Assembly: GCA_037013495.1 (NCBI GenBank)
Contig: CM072801.1
Span: 84,491,816-84,555,815 of the forward strand
From: Hippophae tibetana
Taxonomy: Eukaryota > Streptophyta > Magnoliopsida > Rosales > Elaeagnaceae
Length of the DNA stretch: 64,000 bases
Direction of reading: 5' to 3'
The position numbers were made by a program, and so were the translations under genes. The notes beneath the pieces were generated by a model, which was not told the origin of the DNA, searched no databases, and worked only from the letters and a program-made list of their open reading frames with translations. The first letter of the stretch is position 1. Every line of letters starts with the position of its first letter. Below are positions 22,059 through 34,102 of the stretch, piece by piece.

Positions 22059-23100
22059 TGGTAAACATGTTTTTGACCTATTGTTTGCTATGTTTTTAAG
22101 CATCAATTTTATATTTTATGTTTGGAATTTATTTATTTTGAAGGAATTTTTATGTTGTATAGGTTCATGAGCTATTAGAGGAATCTGGGACCCAAACAAG
22201 CAATAAGAGGGAAAACCAAAGCTCACCGAGGTATAAAGGCCACAAATTATTGTATGGGGTGCTAAAAATTGTCATGTACCAAGACATAAAAACTCATACC
22301 ATGGCATAGAGGCCATGGATTTTTGTATAGGGTGCTAAAAATTGTTATGCATCAAGGCATGAAAAAATTCATAATATAGCCCCCTTTCTTTTTCAAGTTA
22401 GAAATCCCCTCATGAGAAGTTAAGTGCTTTACTAATTCCTTTCTAAAATCAAACCTATAAATACATCATAAATTATTCTAAAATTCCTTCAACTGAATTC
22501 CACCATCCTTAGACACAGAAATAGAGAGAGAATTCCCATTGTTGAAGCTTTTCCAAGAACTTGAAGAAGGAGATCAACCAACATCAAAGGCTTTAGAGAT
22601 AGGAGATCAAGATGGGTATTTTAATTGTTATATTTTATCCTTTTCTAGATTTTGATTATGGCTTGTATGATTAAATTGATTATGAGTAATTTGATTATAA
22701 TAGGGTAAGTTTTGTGTGAGATATTAGTTTTCTTGTATGAGTGGATGAAATTTTGATTGATTTTATTTAATTAAATTTGAATTATTTCTTGTTTTCTTAC
22801 CTTTTCCTATGAATTCTTATTAGTCATCTTAATCTGTGAACAAAGTGACTATTTTAGAACTAGACATTACACACGTCATCAATGTTTTGATTGTGTAATT
22901 ATGAATAAGAATCTAAGTTAATGGCATTGACTTGTGTTAAATTAAATGGTTAAATTATTTTCATTAGGATTACAAAATGACTAAATAAAACCCAATCAAG
23001 GAATTAATTGGTTAATTTAAATTTTGGGGACTCACCATGATCATTGGGGGTTCTTCTATTTAAAAAGGAAAAATCAATAGTTCCAACATTTGAAGTCCAT
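22059..23100 (+). repeat. LTR of element K (G-like family), 3' end unresolved
   Basis: Starts tggtaaacatgtttttgacc; the G-family start is tgatgaacattattttgacc. A TATA-like ctataaatacat lies at about 22457. The block at 22995-23080 (ttaatttaaattttggggactcaccatgatcat..) matches, in reverse complement, about 39260-39360 and 51740-51860 of the G LTRs. Beyond about 23100 the alignment is lost. Confidence 0.6.
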
Positions 23101-23404
23101 TTTGAAAATCACTTCATTGATTCTATCCATGAGTGGTTAGCTAGCTAATATTTCATACTTATTCAATCATTTTAATTTGATCATTATTAGATTTACCAAG
23201 AAGAGTCTGGATCAATTGAGTAAAGCATATTTTGATGAATTAGCCCTAATCTTAATCTAGTTAGGACAAATTGTTTCCAATTTAAAAGATTACAAGGAGG
23301 CCATAAACAAAAAAAAATTACAATTAAGAAGAGAGAACATAAAGATTTTATTGCTACAAAGAGAGATCAAGTAAAGAAAATTGAGTTGGAAATTACATAG
23401 CTAG
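23101..23404. other. Unresolved stretch; probably start of the element H 5' LTR
   Basis: AT-rich with no frame. It ends in the target site gctag of the solo LTR at 23405. Because sequence right of the solo LTR leads into the element H PBS, some of this stretch should be the H 5' LTR, but no LTR start is visible. Confidence 0.35.
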
Positions 23405-24993
23405 TGATGAGTGCTCAAAAAGTACTAAAATTACCATGATTTTATGCACGTTAATTGATTAAATATATATATATATATATGTTTTTATCATATATTTATA
23501 TAAATCTATCTTTTCGGAATCACGAGTATTTTTATTGTTTTTCAAGTATTTTCGATTAAAAAAGTAACTTAAAGACTCAAATAAAAATACCGGAGGCAAT
23601 ACATCACAAATATATTCATAAATTAAATGAGGAAAGGTAAAAAAATATGGAAAAATTGGACAAAATGGGTCAAATGGGTAAAAAATGTCAAAAAGTAGAA
23701 AATCACGCACGCAGCCGCCCAGTCCGCGCGTGTGCAAGCCCATCAGTGCTCGGTCAGCGTGCACCGCATCGCCAAGTCTGCGCGTGCCCTTGCTCCATTC
23801 CGTGCATGCCAGCATCCATCTACACCCATTCCACGCGTGCCGCTGCGCCCATCTGCCCCAATCCACGCGCGCCGCTATGCCCACGTCAGCATGACATCAA
23901 TAATGATGTCATCATTCACTACTTCGCGTTTCCACCATTTTTAATCATTTTTCAACCACTTTTTCTTCCTCTCCTCACCTATAAATACCCTCATTTTCTT
24001 TACTTCAAATCACACCTAAAACCACATCTCTTCTCTTTCTTTCTCTCCATTTCTTAGTTTTTAGTTTTTCTTAGTTTTAGAGTTCTTCTCTTTTTGAGAA
24101 GAACTAATTATGTTTTTGTAATTTATTTGTTTTTTGAATCAATAAATGGAAGTGAAAATACCATTTGGAGGTTTTCCAGCAACAGGAATAACATCAAAGT
24201 AATGTACGGATTTTATTTTCTTTATAGTTGTTTTTTATGTTTTATTCTTATATGTTATATTTAATTTATCTATGATTAAATTTAACTTTGCTGGCTGTTT
24301 GTAAACATGATATAATAATAGCGTTGTTATGCTTGCGAAATATTAAATAGGTGAAAACTTGCAAGTTAGTACTCGGATAATTAAATTCTTAGGTTTAATT
24401 TAGGTATCTTGAATAAAGTTTAAACTCTCTAACCCCACCAAAGATGGCATTTAAATGGTTCATTTTCAATCTCTTAGAAAAAAAGGAATTAATTTAATTA
24501 ACCAAATTAGTTATCAACCCCATCCATAGGTGTTAATTGATTTGTTTAGTTAACAAAGAATATCTAACCCCACCAAAGGTGGTATTCATATAAAAAAGAG
24601 AGAATCAATAAATATCAATTTATATCTTTAATAACCTAGATAATATGAGCAAACATAATTAACTTAATTATTATATCCATAAATACTCCACTATTATAAA
24701 TGATAAAATTTGCATAAATATTTATTGAATAAGTATCTGTATCTATTTTTATTTTTATTTTTATTTTATTAGATTAGAAACACAAAAACCCAAATATCGT
24801 GACAAGATGTTTAGGATTTAATTTCATTTTTAAAAGTTTGAATAATAAATTAAAAACCACATATATTCTTTCCTTAGATCGACCTTGGGAGTATACTTAT
24901 CATTTTATATGAAATGATTCGTGCACTTATGAGAGTTTTATAAATATAAAACCAAATTATTGGCAGGATCGGCAATGCCAGTTCTGCTAATCA
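23405..24993 (+). repeat. Solo LTR of the C family (TSD gctag)
   Basis: Starts tgatgagtgctcaaaaagta and ends ttctgctaatca. It is flanked by gctag at 23400-23404 and 24994-24998, with no internal region. It carries the GC-rich variable island (23701-23888), a bZIP-like ccacgtca (23881-23888) and the TATA box ctataaata (23979-23987). A stretch of about 280 bases present in the other C-family LTRs (compare 45210-45480) is missing near 24355. Best read as an element reduced to one LTR by unequal recombination. Confidence 0.88.
23979..23987 (+). promoter_or_regulatory. TATA box of the C-family LTR
   Basis: ctataaata, about 100 bases after ccacgtca; both are kept at corresponding places in the LTRs at 28243-28351 (minus) and 44720-44829. 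In the LTR at 33543 the TATA box is mutated (tatttgtag on the plus strand). Confidence 0.5.
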
Positions 24994-24998
24994 GCTAG

Positions 24999-25816
24999 CA
25001 GGAAGATTAAAGGAAGAGTTGGATCCTTCATCAAATCTAGATCATATTTTTCTTCATATTTCTTATAACTCTTATGCACTCATATATTTTTATTAATGAT
25101 TTTTAGAACTATGAGTAGATAGGTCATTATTTGAAATTTTCGATGAACCTAGCCACAAAACCATGTGATTGATTTTATTTAATTGAAACATTTTCTCTAT
25201 TAACAATTGATCTAATAATTTTTATCTTAATTATTTTTCTATTTGGCCAATAATTATATGATTTTAGGTTCATGCCTTAGCTTGACAAATTAGGTTTTTG
25301 AATTAGTCATAGAATTATTATCATATGAGTTGAAATATGATGACAATATGATTGATGAATATATGGTGAATTGAAATATTACGATAGTATAATTGATGAA
25401 TATGTGGCTTGATTCATATGATCATAATTAACATGTGAATAAAATAGCATGACAATGTGATTGTTTACAAATACTGCAAAATAACACTTGATAATGATTT
25501 CTAGATATATAAGAGCATGTATCCAATCAATTAAATAGAGAAATCATTCATTGATATTTGATATTGTATGTGAAATGGTTAGGGGATTAATAGATCTCAT
25601 GTTTCTAAATATTTTTTACTTCATCATTATTTGTGTCTTTGAATTATTTATAGGTTTAATCATTTAGATAAATTTTCCTTATTACTTTCTTAAATATATA
25701 GTAACTACTACATATTGGTACTTAATTATAAAAAGAAATCACTCTTTGTTGGATGATTCTTATGCTTAATGCACCTTATTAATGGGACAATCCATATACT
25801 TACAAAGTTGCTATCA
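24999..25816 (+). repeat. 5' LTR of element H, right part
   Basis: AT-rich sequence leading to a terminus ..gctatca and then a PBS. It shares short blocks with B-type LTRs (e.g. tttggccaataattat near 25240 against 48100). Much decayed. Confidence 0.55.
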
Positions 25817-25821
25817 TGTTT

Positions 25822-25840
25822 TTAATGCCATCCTCAGGGA
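25822..25840 (+). other. Primer-binding site of element H (degenerate tRNA-Asp type)
   Basis: ttttaatgccatcctcaggga, after tgt, aligns with tttttggcgccgttgccgggga in the expected place between LTR and gag. Confidence 0.5.
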
Positions 25841-25884
25841 ATGAAATAATTTTTATAATTAATTTTAGCATTAGTTTTGTGTAC

Positions 25885-26944
25885 GCCTAGAGACCTAGGT
25901 ATAAATCTTGAACCTTTTGATCCTATGATAAAGAGAACTCTTCACAAGTTAAAAAGAGGAAGGCTACATAAACTTCAGCTTTAGGATATGGAAAAATTAG
26001 AGAATCAATTGGATAACATCACCGCTAAACCTCTTTAGGACTTCGTAGAACCACAGGTAGATGGATTTAAATCATCCATCATAGACCCTTTATTAATGCA
26101 AAGACTTTTGAATTAAAACCTGATATGATCCAAATGGTAATATCCAATCAATTTGGAGGGCTAAATGATTAGGATCTTAACTATCACCTAGTTGCATTCT
26201 TTGAGCTATGTGATACCTTCAAGATGAGTGGAGTTTTGGAAGATGCCATCTGTCTTTTCTTGTTCCCTTCTCACTTAGGAACAATCAAAAGGCATGGCTA
26301 AATTTTGTACCTACGTGACCCATCATCATATGGGATGAATTTTCCTAGAAATTATTAGCTAAATATTCTCCACCTTTAAAGACAGCTAAATTTAGGAATG
26401 CTATCACTTCTTTTAAACAATTTGATGATGAATCTTTCTATAAGGCATGAGAATGCTTCAAACATTGAGAAAATTCCCACATCATTTTATTCATCCATGG
26501 TCATAAATCTCAACATTTTATAGAGGATTATTAGGGAAAACAATAATTATTCTCGATAGGTTCCTTAAGGGGAAAAGGTGAGTTTGAAGCCTTTTATTAC
26601 TAGATAAAATGGCCTTTAATAGTTGTCAATGGTCAATAGAGAGGTTAAATCCAAAAAGAATTGCTACAAGGGTAGATGTGGATACCCTTATAACCTTCCA
26701 TGCATAAACTAATGCATTGTTATTAGGGATATCAAAGGAATTTGTTGCTACACCAGTGGATAAGAATATGGTCCAAAGCACCTTTCTAATTTGTGAGAAT
26801 TATGGTGAATCTCATGCTATTAATACTTGTGGAAGCAACCCTAAGTTGGTTAACTATATCCATAATCAAAACCACCAAGGGAAATCTTACTCAAATACTT
26901 ATAATCTAGGTTGGATAAACTACCCTAATTTCTCTTGGGGTAAT
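25885..26944 (+). pseudogene. gag remnant of element H
   Basis: Broken by many stops, but the blocks are in order: INLEPFDPMIKRTL, then KTFELKPDMIQMVISNQFGG, FFELCDTFKMSGV, LFPSHL and a KYSPPLKTAKFRNAI block. A zinc-knuckle-like CENYGESHAINTC begins near 26785. The C-terminus SYSNTYNLGWINYPNFSWGN is also found in element A, and shows that A's gag stop replaced a Trp codon. Element C is inserted right after this point (TSD gtaat). Confidence 0.8.
26940..26944. other. Target-site duplication of element C, left copy
   Basis: gtaat; identical to 34098-34102. Confidence 0.85.
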
Positions 26945-28829
26945 TGATGAGCAAAATCGGGATCACCGATTCTGCCAATACTTTGGTTTTATATTTATAA
27001 AACTCTCACAACTGCACCAATCATTTCGTAGAAAATGATTAGTATACTCACAAGGTCGATCTAAGGAAGGAATATATGTAGTTTTTAATTTATTATTCAA
27101 ACTTTTAAAAACGAAATTAAATCCTAAACATCATGTCACGATAGTTTGGTTTTTGTGTTTCTAATCTAATAAAATAAAAATAAACATAGATACGGATACA
27201 GATTCAATAAATATTTATGAAAATTTAATCATTTATAATAGTGAAGTATTTATGGATATAATAACTAAGTTAATTATGTTTGTTCATATTATCTAGGTTA
27301 TTAAAGATATAAATTGATATTTATTGATTCTATCTTTTTTATATCAATACCACCTTTGGTGGGGTTAGATATTTTTTGTTAATTAAACAAATCAATTAAC
27401 ACATATGGGTGGGGTTGATAACTAATTTGGTTAATTAAATTAATTCCTTTTTCTAAGAGATTGAAAATGAACCATTTAAATGCCACTTTTGGTGGGGTTA
27501 GACAGTTTAAACTTTATTCAAGGTGTCCAAATTAAACATAATAATTTAATTATCCGAGTACTAACTTTCAAGTTTTAAAACCACTACTAAAAATATGTTG
27601 TCAATACATTTTCAGATAATAATTCTTATAAAAACTTTTGAAATAGAGTTCACTCTAACTACCGGACGATTGTACGAACAAATAAAAGAGCACTACTCTA
27701 AATTAGACCGGATAACTAAACCTTAAAATTTAATTTTCAGATTTAAGTTTGTAATGAAAAATAATATATTTCTCTCTAACATTCTTAATATAAAATCTTG
27801 AATAAAGATAAAATCAATTTATTTTAGAGTTTTACCTATTTAATATTTCGTAAGCATAACAACGTTATTATTATATCAAGTTTACAAACAGCTAGCAATG
27901 TTAAATTTAATCACAGACAAATTAAATATAACATATAAAAATAAAGCATAAAAAATAACTGTAAAGAAAAATAAAATCCTTACAATACTTCGATGCTATT
28001 CTTGTTGCTGGAAAACCTCCAAACGGAATTTACACCCATTTATTGGATCGAAAAGAAAATAAATTACAAAAACATAACTAGTTATTCTCAAAAAGAGAAG
28101 AACTCTAAAACTAAGAAAAACTAACTAAGAAAAGCTAAAAACTAAGAAAAAATTAGAAAAACTAAAAAAACTAAGAAATGAGAGAAAGAAAGAGAAGAGA
28201 AGATGTGTTTTGAGGTGTGTTTAGTTATGAATAGAATGGGGGTATTTATAGGTGAGGATGAGAAGAAAAAGTGTGTGAAAAAATGATAAAAAATGGTGGA
28301 AACACGGAGTAGTGAATGATGATGTCATTTGATGATGTCAGTATGACGTGGGGGCGGTAGCGCGCAGATGGGCAGCGGTGTGCGCGGAGTGGAGCTGGGG
28401 CACGCGCGAAAGCAGCAGCGGTGCACACAGGCACGCGCGGAAAGAGGCAAGGGTACGTGCAGGATGGAGAGCTAGCTCGCACGGACTAGGTGTCCTGCAC
28501 GTGTGGCACACACGTTTCTCAACGCGACTGGGCGGCTGTGTGCGTGATTTCCTCCTTTTTGACCCATTTTGTCCAATTTTTCCATACTTGTTGACCTTTC
28601 CTCATTTATTTATGAATATATTTGTGATGTATTGCCTCCAGTATTCCTCTTTGAGTCTTTAAGTTACGTTTTGAAACAAAAATACTTGAAAAACAATAAA
28701 AATACCCGTGATTCCGAAAAAGACAAATTTATATAAATATATGATAAAATCATATAAATATATATATATTTTTAATCAATTAATGTGCATAAAATCATGG
28801 TAATTTTAGTGCTTTTTGAGCACTCATCA
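26945..28829 (-). repeat. 3' LTR of element C
   Basis: On the minus strand it starts tgatgagtgctcaaaaagca and ends ttttgctcatca. Features: GC-rich variable island 28344-28545, tgacgtgg at 28344-28351 (plus orientation), TATA box 28243-28251 (minus). Confidence 0.9.
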
Positions 28830-30850
28830 CATCCTCCAACCAGCTTCTTACTAGTCCCTTAGCAAGAGAAGCGATAAAAACTAAAAACTAAACTATCCTA
28901 AATCACTTCTGTGGATTGACACGGTTGCATTTAGCCTATGCAACAAGCCTTTAAACCCCTAGGTTGCCCTAGTGAACGAGTTTGAGTCTCGTGAGGGTTT
29001 TCAGTAATGATACCTACAAACATTGAACTAAATGTAAAAATTAAAATAAATAATAAAAATAATCAACTCAAAAACTAAAATTACAATAAAATAAAAATTT
29101 AACTTTTAAGAATAAAAGAAAACAACATATCACAAAAATGTCTCATACTTTTTAATCTCCTTTAAGATCATAATTAAAATCTAAAGAATAAGTTATTTTA
29201 ATCTCTTTAAACAATCATGATTTATTATAATAATTAGTCAAACATCATTTTCATATTCATATCAAAAAATGTATCAATTTAATTTCACCCAATTTTAGTG
29301 TCTAGCATTCGAATTCGCTTCGACTCTATTCCTCACTAGTCAATACTTTCAAAACACTGAATCATATGGGTTCAAACACTGATACTAATTTATATGCAAA
29401 AGAGTTGATGTATAGAAATGAACTAATATGTTCGCATATGTATAAACAATAAAGGCTCAAAGTGTTATTTTAATATTGATCTCATGAAAGGAATCAAATG
29501 TATAAATTATAAAGATATCATATATAACAATTATTTTCATGCATAAATCACACTCATTAAGAAAGAATTTCAAGATATATGCCTTTTACAAATGAAGAAA
29601 GTGCAATGACTTTTTAGGTAATTACTTCCTATATCTTTCTTTTGTAATTAGCCTGTACTCACAACTTTGTATGCAATGTGGGTCATACTATATATTCTTT
29701 ACTTCTCTATTTTTCTTTTTTCTTTTTTTTTTTCTGAAGATTTTTTGCAATATATATATATTATAGAGTCAACCCATGTATAGATTGTACATTTTTTTTA
29801 GGATTTTGGTGAGTGGTTAATTTTGTGGCTTTTTTGTTTGATCTTGGTTTAGGTAACCCTAGATATGTCTCTTTTTTTGTAGTAGTCATGCATGAATGAG
29901 ATATAAGCATATACTATCAATTTCTACTCAAATCATTTAATCTAAGCAAAAATAATAAAAAAATATATGATACTCTATTAAGATGAGAAAAAATTCATAC
30001 ATTCAATGCTAATACATATAGAGATCATCTAAAAAATTGAAGAAATAAGAAATGTGTTTGGAGTAGAAAAAATATATATTTCACTCTAAATAAAGGAAAT
30101 TAGGCTCAAATTATATCTCACAAAAGTAGTTTCCACTAAAAAAATTCATAAACACCAATTTTGGGTTTAATATAATTTCCACATCTTATCAAGAAATACT
30201 AGTTATGACAAAAAACTAACTAATTATCAAAAATAATTACAAAATATTTCATGATATGTTTTCAAAAATTAATCTAACAGTACAAAAGATTTAACTATTT
30301 ACTTAAATTTGATTTAAAGAAATGATAATTTTTTGTTATTTTTTTTATTATTATTTTTAAATTCCAAAAATTACTAAATCACACAAAACAAAAATAAAAC
30401 CAAACACAAAAAAATGCGAACATAAAAAAGAAAAAAATTATTATATATATATTTTATTTTTTTATTTTTAAATTGTTAAAACTTATTTTTTTTAAGCATG
30501 GTAACTTTTCACCACCCCCAACCTAGAATTACATTTTCCTCAATGTAACAATTGTAAATTAAAGATAAAGAGAAAAGAGAAGAAAGATTACCTATTTCTT
30601 GAGAATGTGAGAGTAGTAATGGAAAATGTAGGTGCATCTATCATATTCATCATTAAAGTGTATCACTGTGAACTTCTAACATCTCAACAAATATTTTTAG
30701 TTTTAACAATTTAAAAATTATTCACATGTAATGAAACTAAAATAAACAATAAAATTAAATAAATAAAACAAATAAAAGAAAATTACCTAAAATGATGGGT
30801 TGCCTCCCATCCAGCGCTTAGTTTAACGTCTTAGCAAGACATAACTTGGG
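28830..30850 (-). other. 3' non-coding region of element C
   Basis: Reading leftwards: gcgctggatgggaggcaacc (30823-30804), an acceptor-like run of T ending in ttttag (about 30705), then cattgagg and a second PPT-like ggttgggggtgg (about 30540-30510). A long AT-rich stretch and a terminal PPT (..agctggttggaggatg, 28845-28830) follow. The order is that of element A's 3' region. No frame longer than background. Confidence 0.7.
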
Positions 30851-31189
30851 GATTGCATTTTAAGTAAACTCAATGTCCCCACATCATTAAGTCAATCAAA
30901 CCTACAAGTAAGACAAAATTGTCTACCTATATTGTTTCAGTCATGCCCTTTTGATTTTTAAATTTTCCTATACTTAAAACTAGGGACATGCTTGAGGGTT
31001 TTAGATAACACACATCTAGGTGCAAATCAAATAATTAAGGCATCAAAACACAATTTTACCTAGATCAAACAAAGAAACTAACTCCTTAGTTTGTAATTAC
31101 AACTTTAAAAGTTTGGAGATAGTTTCCGAAATGTTTTTTTATTTTATTTTTGTTATTTTTTTAAGTATAATATATAAGTTAAAATAACA

Positions 31190-31330
31190 TAATCAGTATT
31201 AATCAAGAGTGCTCCCAGGAAAGAATGGTGGGGCAAAGGCTCCTTAAAAACAATCCTCCTAGACATAGCAACGTTCTCAGGAAAGACTAGTGGTACAAAG
31301 GTTTCCAAGAACTAGTCTCCTAGACAGAAC
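31190..31330. repeat. Imperfect tandem duplication in element C
   Basis: Two ~62-base copies, each with a caggaaag..tggt..caaagg..tcctagaca pattern, lie side by side. They sit where the deleted coding region would have been. Confidence 0.55.
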
Positions 31331-31360
31331 TCCCTTAGATCTTTACTTTTCATGCTATTA

Positions 31361-31600
31361 AAATTAAGTTAATTAAGTTAAGTTAAGTAAAAATTTAAGT
31401 TAATTAAGTTAAGTGAAGTAAAAATCTAAGTTAATTAAGTTAATGAAAATCTAAGTTAATTAAGTTAGTAAAAATCAAAGTTAATTAAGTTAAATGAAAA
31501 TCTAAGTTAATTAAAAAGCTAAGTTAATTAAGTTAATTTAAGTAAAAATCTAAGTTAATTAAGTAAGTAAAAACCTAAGTTAATTAAGTTAAATGAAAAT
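31361..31600. repeat. Minisatellite of ttaattaa-containing units in element C
   Basis: About ten imperfect copies of a 22-26-base unit, aaaatctaagttaattaagt plus a variable gta/taatg tail. Each copy contains the palindrome ttaattaa. It lies between the leader and the 3' region of this non-coding element. Confidence 0.8.
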
Positions 31601-32023
31601 TAACATAAAACATAGTTAAAGAAAAAAATAATTAAAAAATAATTTAATCAAAATAAAATAAAATATAATATAATAAAATAAAATAAAATTGAAAAAGTTA
31701 AAAGAAAATAAAATAAAAATAAAAATTGAATTTTTTTTATTCATATTTTTATTTTATTTTTTTTATTTTAAAAAAAAAAATTAAGATTTAAAATAAAAAA
31801 AAACTTAAAATTAAATGAAAATTAAAAATTAAGTTTTTTTTTTAAAAAGTAATTAAATAAAATTATTTTTTATTTCAAATTTATTTAAGTTTTCTTACTT
31901 TAAATTTCAAATTGCAAAATTATTTTACTATTAACGTTATAATTATTACTAATTTGAAATTTGAATTTTTTTTTATTTGTAAACGTTAAATTTATTATTA
32001 TTATTATTATTTTCTTTTTCTTT

Positions 32024-32059
<36 letters not shown>

Positions 32060-32214
32060 TTACTATTCATGAATGGTAAGTTTTTATTTTTATTTTTTTA
32101 TTTCTTATGAAATTTGAAATTTGATTATTTTTTTAAACAAAATAAAAAATCACAATTATTTAGAACACAAAAAGTTTTCAAAATTTTGATAAATAATTAA
32201 AAAACCTTATTCCT
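31601..32214. repeat. AT-rich low-complexity leader with (ATT)n tract in element C
   Basis: Almost only A and T, with (att)n runs at 31991-32060. Same position after the PBS as the AT tracts of elements E, F and G. Confidence 0.75.
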
Positions 32215-32232
32215 TCCCCGACAACGGCGTCA
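32215..32232 (-). other. Primer-binding site of element C (tRNA-Asp)
   Basis: Minus strand tgacgccgttgtcgggga, the best-preserved tRNA-Asp PBS in the window, after ..gctcataa and agttttt. Confidence 0.88.
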
Positions 32233-32238
32233 AAAACT

Positions 32239-34097
32239 TTATGAGCAAAACCGAGATCACCGATTCTACCAATACTTTGATTTTATATTTATAAAACTCT
32301 CGCAAGTGCACAGATCATTTTGTAGAAAATGATTAGTATACTCCCAAGGTCGATCTAATGAAGGAATATATGTGGTTTTTAATTTATTATTCAAACTTTT
32401 AAAAATGAAATTAAATCCTAAACATCTTGTCAAGATAGTTTGGTTTTTGTGTTTCTAATCTAATAAAATAAAAATAAACATAGATACAGATACATATTCA
32501 ATAAATATTTATACAAATTTTATCATTTATAATAGTGGAGTATTTATGGATATAATAACTAAGTTAATTATGTTTGCTCATATTATCTAGGTTATTAAAG
32601 ATATAAATTGATATTTATTGATTCTATCTTTTTTATATAAATACCACCTTTGGTGGGGTTATATATTCTTTGTTAACTAAACAAATCAATTAACACCTAT
32701 AGGTGGGGTTGATAACTAATTTGGTTAATTAAATTAATTCCTTTTTCTAAGAGATTGAAAATGAACCATTTAAATGCCACATTTGGTAGGGTTAGACAGT
32801 TTTAACTTTATTAAAGGTGTTCAAATTAAACCTAAGAATTTAATTATCCGAGTACTAACTTTCAAGTTTTAAAACCACTACTGAAAATATGTTGTCAATA
32901 CATTTTTAGATAATAATTCTTATAAAAACATTTGAAATAGAGCTTCACTCTAATTACCGGGTGATTGTACCAACAAATAAAAGAGCACTACTCTAAATTA
33001 GACAGGATAACTAAACCTTAAAATTTAATTTTCAGATTTAAGTTTATAATAAAAAATAATATATTTATCTCTAACATTCTTAATATAAAATCTTGAATAA
33101 ATATAAAATCAATTCATTTTATAGATATTTACCTATTTAATATTTCACAAGCATAACAACGTTATTATTACATCATGTTTACAAATAGCCAACAAAGTTA
33201 AATTTAATTACAGACAAATTAAATATAACATGTAAGAATAAAGCATAAAAAATAACTGTAAAGAAAAATAAAATCCTTACAGTACTTCGATGCTATTCCC
33301 GTTGCTGGAAAACCTCCAAACGGAATTTGCAATCCTATTTATTGAATCGAAAAGCAAATAAATTACAAAAACATAACTAGTTCTTCTCAAAAAGAGAAGA
33401 ACTCTAAAACTAATAAAAACTAATTAAGAAAAACTAAAAACTAAGAACAAACTAGAAAAACTAAAAAAAACTAAGAAATGAGAGAAAGAAAGAGAAGAGA
33501 AGATGTGTTTTGAGGTGTGCTTAGTTATGAAGAGAATGGGGGTATTTGTAGGTGAGGATGGTAAGAAAAAATGGGTGAAAAAATGATAAAAAAATGGTGG
33601 AAACGTAGAGTTGTGAATGATGATGTCATTTGATGATGTCAACATGATGTGGGGGCGGTAGCACGCGGATTGGGGCGTAGATGGGCAGCGGTGCGTGCGG
33701 AAGCAGCAACGGTGCGCACATGTGTGCACGGGATGGAGAGCTGGCGCGTGCGGACTGGGCATGTTGCGCGCACGCTTCTCGGTATGGCTGGGCATGCTGG
33801 GCGCGTTGGCTGGCGCGGCTGGGCGGCTCCGTGCATGATTTTCTCCTTTTTGACCCATTTTGTCGAATGTTTCCATATTTTTTGACCTTTCCTCATTTAT
33901 TTATGAATATTTTTGTGATGTATTGCCTCTAGTATTCCTCTTTGAGTCTTTAAGTTACGTTTTTAAGCGAAAATTCCTGAAAAACAATAAAAATACCCGT
34001 GATTCCAAAAAAGATAAATTTATATAAATATATATATTTATAATCAATTAATGTGCATCAAATCATGGTAATTTTAGTACTTTTTGAGCACTCATCA
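32239..34097 (-). repeat. 5' LTR of element C
   Basis: Aligns with 26945-28829. It contains the GC-rich island (33655-33836). Both promoter motifs are damaged: tgatgtgg instead of tgacgtgg near 33645, and a TATA box changed by one base (33543-33551). The terminal CA is changed to AA. Confidence 0.9.
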
Positions 34098-34102
34098 GTA
34101 AT
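34098..34102. other. Target-site duplication of element C, right copy
   Basis: gtaat, identical to 26940-26944. Joining the two flanks restores the continuity of element H. Confidence 0.85.

Larger units (their letters stand above)
26945..34097 (-). mobile_element. Element C: non-coding LTR retrotransposon derivative (7.15 kb)
   Basis: Two LTRs (34097-32239 and 28829-26945), a tRNA-Asp PBS (32232-32215), a PPT-side region and a perfect TSD gtaat, but no gag or pol sequence in the 3.4 kb internal region. The interior is a leader-like AT tract and repeats (about 31150-32210) joined to a complete Athila-type 3' region (28830-30850). It therefore looks like a deletion derivative (LARD-like) that would need proteins from a partner. 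The LTRs remain recognisably similar over their whole length. Confidence 0.88.

Noticed and set aside
31990..32060. Direct repeats suggesting a CRISPR-like array
   Set aside because: Simple (att)n microsatellite in a plant retrotransposon leader; no spacers, no cas genes.
32239..32246. LTR terminus AA instead of CA in the 5' LTR of element C
   Set aside because: One C-to-A change explains it; the 3' LTR ends normally in CA.
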